Positions 1-64,000 of a stretch of DNA of 64,000 nucleotides are shown one piece after another. Made by a program: the position numbers and the translations under genes. Below the pieces are notes generated by a model. That model saw only the letters and a program-made list of their open reading frames with translations. It searched no databases and was not told where the DNA came from. The DNA is from Pogonophryne albipinna (Eukaryota; Chordata; Actinopteri; Perciformes; Artedidraconidae), in contig CM053248.1 in the NCBI GenBank assembly GCA_028583405.1, positions 22,363,543-22,427,542 of the forward strand, given 5' to 3'. How positions within the stretch are numbered: the first letter of the stretch is position 1; each line of letters opens with the position of its first letter.

Positions 1-740
1 TACTATCACCTAAAGAATATATCTAGGATTAAAAGACTAATGTCACAGCAGGATTTGGAAAAACTTGTCCATGCTTTTATCTTCAGTAGACTGGATTACT
101 GTAATGGTGTCTTCACAGGTCTCACTAAAAAATCTATTAGAAAGCTTCAGCTAATTCAGAACGCCGCTGCTCGAGTCCTCACTAACACTAAGAAAGTGGA
201 TCACATCACTCCTGTTCTGAAGTCTTTACACTGGCTTCCTGTGTGTCAAAGAATATATTTCAAAAATACTGCTGCTGGTTTATAAAGCTTTGAATGGTTT
301 AGGCCCAAAATACATTTCTGACCTACTGCTAAATTATGAACCATCCAGAGCCCTCAGGTCTTCAGGGACTGGTCAGCTTTCTGTCCCCAGAGTCAGAACT
401 AAACATGGTAAAGCAGCGTTCAGTTATTATGCTCCAAATATCTGGAACAAACTCCCAGAAACCTGCAGGTCCGCTGCAACTCTGACTACTTTTAAATCCA
501 GGCTGAAGACTTTTCTTTTTGCCGCTGCTTTTAATTGAACTATTCATATCTTAGACTGCACTGTAACTTTTATCACTGTAACTTTTATCCATGTATTTTT
601 TTCTTTTAATGTATATTTTATTACCTTTGCTTTTTAATGACTGTTTTTAAATGCCATTTTCTTAATGTCGTTCATCTTTGTAAAGCACTTTGAATTGCCT
701 TGTGTTGAAAGGTGCTATATAAATAAACTTGCCTTGCCTT
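1..740 (+). mobile_element. L2-clade LINE, 3' end (5' cut by window edge)
   Basis: Broken reading frames at 40-285 and 290-538 match the C-terminal part of the reverse transcriptase protein seen again at 58253-59575, including a shared run beginning MSQQDLEKLVHAF. A single-base disruption near 270-285 separates the two frames. A 3' UTR follows and ends in a stretch resembling gtgctatataaataaac, then TTGCC-type short repeats (about 729-740), which is typical of L2 tails. It lies in the intron upstream of the first visible psd exon, in the same orientation as the gene. It cannot encode an active protein. The clade call rests on the 3' end and the protein, not on a database search. Confidence 0.85.
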
Positions 741-928
741 CACAGTTCCATAGTGAACCTAAAATATTTGTACACTTCTCAGCGGGTGGGCTTGCCCTTG
801 CAGGCAGGACAAGCTCTAGTTCTGCTTTAAAGCGACCTAGAGGTGAGGGACGGGGCAGACTGTCCTTATCTGATTATTTATAAACGGTGTAATCACAATT
901 CATTAACCATTCTGTATTTATCCTCTAG

Positions 929-44853
<43,925 letters not shown>

Positions 44854-47800
44854 GGCGGGGGGGGCGCCGGGAGCGGCACAGCGTTGCACTGCCAGGCCGT
44901 CTCCCTGCATAGGTTTTTATTTGAGATCCAGGAGGGTGTGGAGCTCTGCTTGAAGGGGGGAGCAGGAGGGAGGGTCTCTACCCCTCTCCCTTCCCCCAAA
45001 ACCATGACGCCCTACCCGGCACCCCAATCTTCTCATGGGACTGAGGAGGTGCAGATCCTGTGACTGGAAGAGGAGCACCAGCAGGGGTGTGGGTGCAGGA
45101 GGTGGGAGGTCACACATCTGCAGAGACGATGTGTCTGTGGGAGCGGCGCAGACTGAGCGGGAGGAGAAGTGCTCATATGGAACACACAGGGACGTACATC
45201 CAGCTTCTTTCCTTTTCTCCTCTCTTCTTCTTTCACCTCTCCAGCCACGTTCTCCCACCTTTTCTCTTGACTTTTCACTCAGTTTTGGGACCAAACTATT
45301 AAAACATCACATTTTAAGACGACTTGTTTTCAGTTATACTGCTGCAGCCGCTCTGATCGGAGCGCTGTAACAGTCACTGGACCTGAACACATCACCAGGT
45401 CTTATGGAGCCATTTACATTCCAGCTCCTTGTTTTCTGCCACATCACCACGGTGTGTTCACATTCCGCACACAGGCCGGACATTACAGCTTTTAGCTTCT
45501 ATTTCACTGAAGGTGGATCTACACACTGTGCACAACACATAGCGATGGAGTGATGAGGGTGATTAGACAGTGCAGCTCCGTTTTCTCTCAGCACTGACGG
45601 CTAAATAGATGTCAGTAGAACTTCACTCCTGATATGCAGCAACTGCATCTCATCTAGGTCTATTTTCTTTTGCTCTACTTGAACAGGAGATCTCTTTCCC
45701 AGTTGCTTTGGCTTCTGTCCCGTGGTGTGCTTCTGTTCTCTTTCTATTTCTTGGCCGAATGTTGTTTTCCCCAGTGATCCGCATGCTTGCATCCAGCACT
45801 GCTTCTTTTAAGCCTTTTACTACTTCAAGGGCAAAAACTGAGAGCAGCAAAAGTTGTTCTCTGGGGTAATTTAAGTCCTTTTTTCTTCATACCCGACATG
45901 TGTTATCTCCGTAATAGCCTCTCATTTATAATAGCCTATTTTCACACTCACCAGGCAGACCCTGAATGTTCTTGTTTTTTCAATATTTTTACAGTATTTT
46001 ACAGTCGTTTGTTGTTGTTGAACCTATTCCTCCTGTGTATGTCAAGTGTATGATGAAATATGATATTGAAAATGTTAAAGGAAAAATATGTTATCCATGC
46101 TCTTTGTAAAACATCCAGGATGTGTTGTATATATAGCAGCTTATATTGTAGGATATATGAAGGTATATTTACAATATATTCACACACACTATTGCGAAGA
46201 TGCGTTCGATGGGCCGCACTTCACGCTTCTTGTAAGTCCTGAAAGCGCTACACGATAATCATATGTTGTTGGTTTTTTTTCTTACATGGTGGTAATAATT
46301 CAGCACAGTATGAGTATTTCAGTGACGCTTATGTACCTATCAAAGATTAGTAAATGATCGAAATGGTGTTTGTGACGGGATTACACGAAGAAGAAAAAAA
46401 GAGAATTGACGTATGGATTTCAGATGGCAGTAATCCAAAGAAAGCGCATGGTTGGCTATGACTTAATAGCATGATTTTAAAGGGATCAGGGTAAGAAATG
46501 CATGAAAAAGGTAGAGAATGTAAAAAAAAGAAAGGAACTCTTCATTTAGTAGGGTGTTGGCAGCCTATGGTGTTTTCGGTAGCCATAAACGCCTCATAGC
46601 CATTTTCTACTCAGGCTTTAGAACGACACCTTGAGCAGCTGCAGTGCCGGCATCCGACCAGCAGGGGCTGTTCACATTTTTTTCAGCCATAAACACACCT
46701 GCTGCACCTGCAGTGAATATGCATGATATAATCCCACTCACCTGATGGGTGGGGTTGGGTATTGCAGGGCTAAATGACACAACACCTGTTTGTATTGACT
46801 GTAGAGTCAGTGTGTGTTTGAGTGTGTCTCGCTGTGGATGTTAGCGTGAGCATGCTGGAGCCTGTTTGTTGCTTCTTTCATCCGGCATCAGTTCCCATGT
46901 TGTTATCTTTGAATGTGAATTTGTTTTTCATGATATAATATTCTAAGCTTAGCCAAGTGTTTGCCTGCAGTTTGAGCGCTGAAATCATTAGTTACATGAC
47001 AGGAAGTTAATCGCCAACTCTTTTCATCCATGTCATTTTTCATGAAAAATGCCAAACATTTCTCAGTTATTGTTATAAGTTTCTTCTTTTTTTCTTCGTC
47101 TTATGGGACAGTGAGGGTGTTGCGATATAGCAGGATCGACAAAAGCCGTAATTTCAGTTCCTTTCGGTTCTTGCTTTGTCTCGGTTTCTCGCTTTGTATC
47201 CTCATCTACATTTCGTTCTTTGCTTTTGTTCTCTTTCCTTCGCCTCAATCATCTCACTGATCTCTCTTTGTATTCGATGGTTTAAAAAAAGGTGTATGTG
47301 CCATTGCTGACATCTTGTACCTTTCACCAGTTATGTAACGCGCCATTACAGCTTTGTGTTTATTAATAGCGTCTGCTGTTTATAATGTGGCCAATCTGTG
47401 GAAGAGCAGTCGGACTCATGTTGAGTGCCATTCATGGGAATTGAGGGGAATTGATTCATTCAGTTACATCACATGCATTCCAATATGTCAAGCTTTTAAA
47501 GGTACTTCTCACATTTCACTCGAGATCACACCATCTACAGTACATAAGCACATAATGTCAAACATCTTCTGGTTCTGGCTTCTCAATGGTAAAGATTTGC
47601 TGTGTGTTGGTTAAAAAATGACGTCAGTTTAGACTGTCCGAAGTTGCATTTTTTTACTTTTATTTTCACAAACTAAACTAATAATTGCAAAAGTATCCAG
47701 CCAATTAGGGGAGACACTACAGGAGAAAAAGGTACATTCAGTAAAAATAACCAGGATTACTTACATTAAGATAAGACTAGGCCTAAGTCTTTTGAAATGT

Positions 47801-48870
47801 TTTATTCAAATTTAAAATAAAACATAAATAGCTTAATGTATATTTTGAATTCTTTATTTCCACTACTTTCAAAGGCATCAAATTGTGCCTGTAGTGTCTC
47901 TACTTAGTCAACAAGACAAATCAATCACAGACTGAAGACTGTTCTTAAAATGTTAAGAATTGATTTTAGATCATTCAACAAAAAAATACCTGAATGTAAA
48001 CATCTCAAAGGCATACATTGTGGTGAAAATATATGAATTACCCAATAGGTAATAAGAGTAACAAGAAGATGCAAAAACAGATCTGGTACAGATGGTTCTA
48101 TTCTGGGATCAGGCTGTAGACTCTATACAGTGAGGATGGATGGAGTATGAAAGGAGCCTCCACCTTGACAACTCTCCAAGGTCCTCCTCCCCCACTCCCC
48201 CCCTCTCCTCCTGCCATGTGTTATCATCACTGCTCACTTACATCAAAGGGCAGCTGCAGGATCTCCATGGCGCTAGTTAGCATGGAGATGGCTGGTTCCC
48301 CTGGTGACGGCTGTGTGATGCTCTAGTGAAAGTCACCCTGATGAAGTGTGTTCACCGCGGTACAGTACCTCTGTTACAGCAGCAGTGCATGCCTGCAGCT
48401 GTCCTTTAAAAAACATTCATTTCTGCCCATGAACGCCTCATCTCTGAATGTAAATAAAGCATGAGATATTATGGCCTGTTTTAATTTATATTATGGTTAG
48501 AGTATTAAATGAAGGGTTAATATTTAAGGTATAGGTCAACATATTTGTTCCTGTCCTTGAGCTCATGGTCGTTTTTTTTTTAACATTTCTTTCAATGTGA
48601 ATGAAGGAAATGTCTATATTTAACGCTGTTGTATGCTGTTGTGTTTTAGAGAGCCAGCTCATACAAATGTTTTTACATGTAGAGGTCTGATCTGATCCAT
48701 CTCAGTGTTTTTTAGACTGGTGCAGGTTAGGCAATGTTCATTTAATGATACACATACAGTGAGCTACACGTGTCACTGCCTTGTTTAAACTCACCAAGGA
48801 AATGTTGTTTGTGAGCTTCTCATTTTGTGAGGCATAGAAGATGAAAATAAAAGTGTTTTGAAAGGTTTAC
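44854..48870 (+). other. psd: psd 3' UTR and downstream DNA
   Basis: No further coding sequence. Candidate poly(A) signals are AATAAA near 48451 and at 48846-48851, the latter followed by a GT-rich stretch. The true 3' end cannot be chosen from sequence. Frames at 44917-45370 and 45601-46242 show no motifs. Confidence 0.5.
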
Positions 48871-48929
48871 TGTGTCCGAACATCATTGCGTGGAATGTAC
48901 ATTGCAAAGGGTACAGTACTTGTACTTAA

Positions 48930-49291
48930 AGGGGCCCTATACTTTTTGGAGTTTCCCTTTCCTGTAGTGTGTTATATAGCTTTTAGTGCATGTAAATGGC
49001 CCGCAAAGGCTAAAATCCATGTGTTCCCTCCAGAGGGAGTTTCTCTCCCACACACTTCCACTTTACATAGTATATTATAGGCTAAGAGGCGGGACATCTC
49101 TAAGCAGTTCACGAATCCCAACAAAGCTGGCCAGCTAACCAATCAGAGCAGACTGGGCTCTGGTTTCAGGCAGAGGGTGAAAAGAGGTGCTGCAGCACAG
49201 ACAGTATGAGAAAAATAAAGAGCTTTTTGAACATTACAGTTAGAGGCACTCAATATACTGTATGTACCTGGAAGTAAACACAATATGCTCT
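48930..49291 (+). mobile_element. Family A TTAA-target element, best-bounded copy
   Basis: TTAA at 48926-48929 and 49292-49295. Starts AGGGGCCCTATACTTTTTGG, ends acaatatgctct, and carries the shared core (ctttcctgtagtgtgttata, gagcagactgggctctgg). No coding sequence. Confidence 0.8.
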
Positions 49292-49295
49292 TTAA

Positions 49296-50315
49296 ACTCT
49301 TTGAATATTTAAATACTTTGACCCCGCTACATTTCAAAGGCATTTTTTTCAACAATTGTTTTATCTTTTTCTCTGAAAATATTAAGCATATAAATTCACT
49401 GTTTTGATATATACAATCCATGTGGCTCCACCTTGACCAGGTGCCACATTCAAATATATTGTATCCTTTAGTAACAGTAAAAATGATCCTATAATATAAT
49501 ATACAATCATACAACAGGAAAAGGGGCCATTTTGCTGCTTAATAAAATGTACATATTTATGATAATATTGACATACTTTCACTCAAGTAAATGTATTCAA
49601 GATGTTTACTGGTAATGATGTATTTACATTGTCATTTACTGTACAGAGACCTTAAAAAACTGATATTTTATTTATTTATCACCATCATTATTTATTATCT
49701 GTGTAAAGGATCCATATCATTTACACACATTAATAAGGGCTTACATTATCTAGTATACTTTGTCAGGATTCAACTATTGACGGGGCCCAGTCAAATGCAT
49801 GCACAGGAACAGGTGTGGGCCCCTGGGTAATCAAGTTAGGTCAGTTTCCAGCAATGCCTTGTAAGTAATGCAGCCTTTTCAAACCAACAAGATATTAGAA
49901 AGGGTCGTATTCAGGCTCTACGGGGCCCAATGGAATTGAGAAAACTTCCTCAACCACTTGTGGGATATCACTTTTGTGATGGATCTAATATTTTAATTTA
50001 AAAAACAGGAATGAACATTTTAAATATCAAAATATAAAAAGTAAAAAAGTAGTGTATTAGCATCAAAATGTTCTAACTCTGTAAAGCTTTTTTTTTTTTT
50101 ACCTTTGTTGTTGTATGGAGCCTCTGGAGCAGAAATGAAAAGAGTTTTCAAATTGTTTACGTTTTGGTACGTTTTTAGGGAAATGTTGTAATATTACAAC
50201 GTTGGCCTTAGGTGGGAGCATAATTTCTGTATTTCTACTCACATTGTCTGAATACATTTATTGAATAACTAAGGGTTAATTTGCAGGATTTATTGCTTAC
50301 TTAGCCCTATATCAG
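49296..50315 (+). other. Intergenic DNA, nothing recognised
   Basis: AT-rich; no gene or repeat seen. Confidence 0.5.
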
Positions 50316-50517
50316 TATTACATTACATGCCATTTGTTAGACGCTTTTATCCAAAGCGACTTACATACATTAAGTACTGTGGGCAATCCCCACAGGAGCA
50401 ATTTGAGGTGAAGTGTCTTGCCCAGGGACACAACGACATGCTGACTGCAGTGGGACTCGAACTTGCTACCCCCTTATTTGAAGTCCAGCACACTATCCAC
50501 TGAGACACAGCCTCCTA
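50316..50517 (-). mobile_element. tRNA-derived SINE with L2-type tail
   Basis: The complement has an A-box-like TGTCTCAGTGG (50497-50507), a B box GTTCGAGTCCC (50452-50462), a shared body, and the tail cgctttggataaaagcgtct followed by a short TGTAA-type repeat. It is the same family as 21418-21622. Confidence 0.87.
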
Positions 50518-50631
50518 GTATATAGCATGAATAATAATCATAATCCCACATCAGTCATATTTGTTATGAATAATCATTTATTAAATAGTAATGCAATGGT
50601 AGTCCCAAAAACAGTTCCTGTTGTCGGAAAA

Positions 50632-50957
50632 TCACAGACGGACGTCACACTTGCTGCATTGCGTGTTTGTGTACCTGTAAATGAATTCCTCTGTGATATC
50701 TGGACCAGAACAATCAGTATTGGGACTGATAAAATATTTTTTCAGCCAGCGATACCTGTCACAGGGCTTGGTGTGTTTATTTGGTTTGGGCTCGATGTCC
50801 ACATAATCACTGACTGGGCAGTCATTGGGTCATCTGCCTCTTCTTTACTCATAGTAGTGTCACTGTCCTCTGATTCCATCTCAAACTCACTTTCTCCTTT
50901 TTGGATGGCATCACATCCTACACACTGAATACAGGACCTCTCTTTGCTGGTGGCATT
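50632..50957 (-). pseudogene. Unidentified minus-strand coding relic
   Basis: Reading the complement, an acceptor-like ttctatttcag precedes an open frame containing CIQCVGCDAIQKGESEFEM. After about 45 codons the coding signal moves by one base to a frame with DYVDIEPKPNKHTKPCDRYR and, near its end, TQCSKCDVRL, stopping at 50632-50634. CXXC pairs and charged stretches look protein-like, but I do not recognise a family. A Cys-rich end is seen in some DNA transposases, so a transposon relic is possible. Confidence 0.35.
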
Positions 50958-52379
50958 CTGAAATAGAAAAAATAATTAATAAATATGTATCAATAATACA
51001 TATGCTTATTATATTGTAATAGATTACCTGAAGGAATAGATAGGGTGGTGGAACAAGTGTTAATTCTCTCGGGCTTAGCCTATTATCACACTAAAAGGAA
51101 TTAATGCACCACCCCCTTCCAGGTGTCCCGATGCAACAAGCATCTGAATCCTACATTGTACACTTGAGTCACAAAATACTATCTACCTCATAATTAAAGG
51201 AATACCCCATACATGTAGGTAAATGAGTTCAACAAGTCATACAATCCTGCCTATTATCATAATAAAAGGAATACCTACACCCACACATGCAGATAAACCA
51301 GTTCAACAAGTCACCCAATGCTGTCTGGCTAATGATAATAGGCTAATTATCATACTAAAAGGGATACATCCAAGTGTCCCAACACATTTCAGAAAGAACT
51401 GTTTCTGCCAGAACCAGAGAAGAGTTAAATGTGTTTGTGTAACTGATAAGATACAAATAGAGTTTAAAATATTGCTAGAGATATAATTTCATCAGAAATA
51501 ATGTATTAATTTATTCAATTCTGGTAATAATTTAGAACTTAGTTATAGTGAATTATCAAAGACATTATATTTCTATTAGTGTTTTATTTCCATATGTGAA
51601 CATATAAGAAGGGCAATCTCCATGACAGGTGCTCATGCTATTTTGACTACCACACTGACCCAGGTATGTAATATTGCAACAAAGACATAAGGTGCTCAAA
51701 ATAAATAAATATTTGACGAATGTATTCCACAAAAACTGAATATGTATATGTTCTAGACATTGTAATAATCACAAAAAAACATATTTGAGGCATTTTACTT
51801 CCTACTTGAATCTGACAAATCCAATCCAATAAAACAAAGAGATGTTGCTCGTTTGAAGATTCGGAAGTTGTGTGAGTGTATGGCCAGAGGGCAGGACCGA
51901 TAAACACATGTAATACCCAATAGCATTGTGAGGCTGAACAAAAGGTAAATGTAGCTTTAAAAAAAAACAAAAAACATTTACTGACTTGTTTAGGATAGCT
52001 TAAAAGTAATGTTGTACAATTACAACCGGGGGGCACCGCCTGTGTAACTACTAAATCACCAAGATCACACTGGTGTTTGTTATCAGGTGAAATAGTACCA
52101 AAAGTTCAAGTACTCATTAGGCAGAATGACACATTTTAGAGTAATGCACATTATTGCATTTATTAATGCAATGATGTGTATAGGTAATCTGAATCTGCAA
52201 ATAAACTGAAACTATCAAATATATGTTGTGGAGTACAAAGAACACGATTTTCATCTGAAAGGGAGGTATAGGGATATGAGAAGGAAATACAAATTTGTTG
52301 GGGGTCATAACTGGTTGATGGTAGTGTCTTTAAACCAAACGCAGCAGGTGTTTGTGTCATTGATCGCACCACTGTTTCA
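50958..52379 (+). other. Intergenic DNA with diverged tandem units
   Basis: At about 51070-51370 the motif cctattatca.a.taaaagga and the phrase gttcaacaagtca recur, two to three diverged units of roughly 80-110 bp. The rest is unremarkable. Confidence 0.55.
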
Positions 52380-52518
52380 TTTTCAACAGCCGGGCACTCT
52401 GGTGACGTCACCCAGGAAAGTACACATTCTCACCGTGCTGCTGCATTGAACCGAAAACAACCGGACAGTACGCAGTTTTACCGACACACAGCTCATGACA
52501 CTTTCTTAGAAAGACGAC
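52380..52518 (+). promoter_or_regulatory. chuk: chuk promoter and non-coding first exon (candidate)
   Basis: A consensus CRE, TGACGTCA, is at 52403-52410, followed by CpG-bearing sequence and a donor cgac|gtaagt at 52519. The next exon begins at 53001 with the chuk start codon. The transcription start is not visible; it is probably between the CRE and about 52480. No TATA box is seen. Confidence 0.55.
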
Positions 52519-53000
52519 GTAAGTCTCAAAACTTGTTTTAGAAACGGAAACGTTCATTTAAATGTCACTTAACTGGCGTCAAAGCCTTTATTTGTCAGCC
52601 ATAATGATAGAGGAGCCGGGCACGTCTATTTCCTGCAATGTACTGGGCTGCTGTTGGTTGGCTAAACTCTTTACGTTGCTGCTAGCTATCTGTTAGCCAT
52701 TGAAAAAAACAAATAAATAAAAAGCTTTTAGTGAGTGTTTTTGTTTAACAGCTACCTTAAATTCAAGTGGCAACCTGTACCAAATATTCACAATATGTCA
52801 ACATGACTTCTGTATTGGGCAAACTACGATGTAATCTGACATTACTTTTCCAGGATGTAGCCACGGCCCTTAGTTGTATTTAGCTAAGCTAGCTATGTAG
52901 GAATTCAAACGTCGCCATTTGTTTGTGACCATAAATGCCTTAAAAATAAATTGAATGGAATGTAAATGAACTGTGTCATGTACATGTCATTTATACACAG
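52519..53000 (+). other. chuk intron 1
   Basis: Ends in the acceptor ttatacacag. Nothing else recognised. Confidence 0.6.
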
Positions 53001-53014
53001 CCTGGGTGACAAAA

Positions 53015-63981
<10,967 letters not shown>

Positions 63982-64000
63982 GTAAGGCTTGTTTTCAAAA

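Noticed and set aside
44917..45370. Frames downstream of the psd stop
   Set aside because: Likely 3' UTR; both strands are open and no motif is present.
50527..50928. 133-codon + strand frame
   Set aside because: It starts in SINE-flanking AT-rich sequence, and the coding signal is clearly better on the opposite strand.

Overview
The window looks like teleost nuclear DNA. It has interrupted vertebrate genes with GT-AG introns, and a repeat load typical of ray-finned fish: an L2-clade LINE, a tRNA-derived SINE with an L2-type tail, hAT and TTAA-target DNA transposon remnants, a DIRS tyrosine-recombinase retroelement, a retroviral env/integrase remnant, and long CA/TG microsatellites. Species cannot be read from the sequence.

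Two host genes lie on the + strand. The first, about 0.9-44.9 kb, is the 3' part of a PSD/EFA6-family gene (Sec7-PH Arf6 exchange factor, best read as psd). It shows nine exons: the end of the Sec7 domain, the linker, the PH domain, the coiled coil and the stop codon at 44851-44853. Inside its 25.8 kb second intron is a candidate alternative first exon (20706-20915). It is a 70-codon open exon starting with ATG and ending at a GT donor in the phase needed to join the next exon, so it would encode a Sec7-less PH/coiled-coil isoform. The second gene, from about 52.4 kb to beyond the window end, is chuk (IKK-alpha). It has a candidate promoter with a consensus CRE, a non-coding first exon, and 14 coding exons giving the kinase domain, the ubiquitin-like domain and part of the scaffold helices (first 524 codons). 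In human, PSD and CHUK also share chromosome band 10q24.

Region by region: 1-740, 3' end of an L2 LINE. 0.9-2.7 kb, two Sec7 exons and a degenerate minisatellite. 3.5-4.3 kb, two adjoining TTAA elements. 5.4-9.5 kb, a 5'-truncated endogenous retrovirus on the - strand with one LTR, an uninterrupted 749-codon env frame and a broken integrase. 10.6-12.9 kb, two more TTAA elements. 17.1-18.6 kb, a hAT element and a LINE relic. 19.1-20.9 kb, candidate internal psd promoter and first exon. 21.4 kb, a SINE. 23.5-25.5 kb, a TTAA element with a hAT element nested in it. 26.1-28.3 kb, a DIRS remnant with a perfect 41-bp inverted repeat. 28.4-44.9 kb, remaining psd exons with repeats in the introns. 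44.9-52.4 kb, psd 3' UTR and intergenic DNA with a second SINE and an unidentified minus-strand coding relic. 52.4-64 kb, chuk, whose introns carry two hAT elements and a 2.35 kb antisense L2.

The host genes act in different pathways: psd in Arf6/actin and membrane trafficking, chuk in NF-kB signalling. I see no evidence of a functional operon-like link. The most notable items are the internal psd first exon, the open env frame in a damaged provirus, the DIRS hairpin with a truncated recombinase, and the family of TTAA elements that share an internal core.
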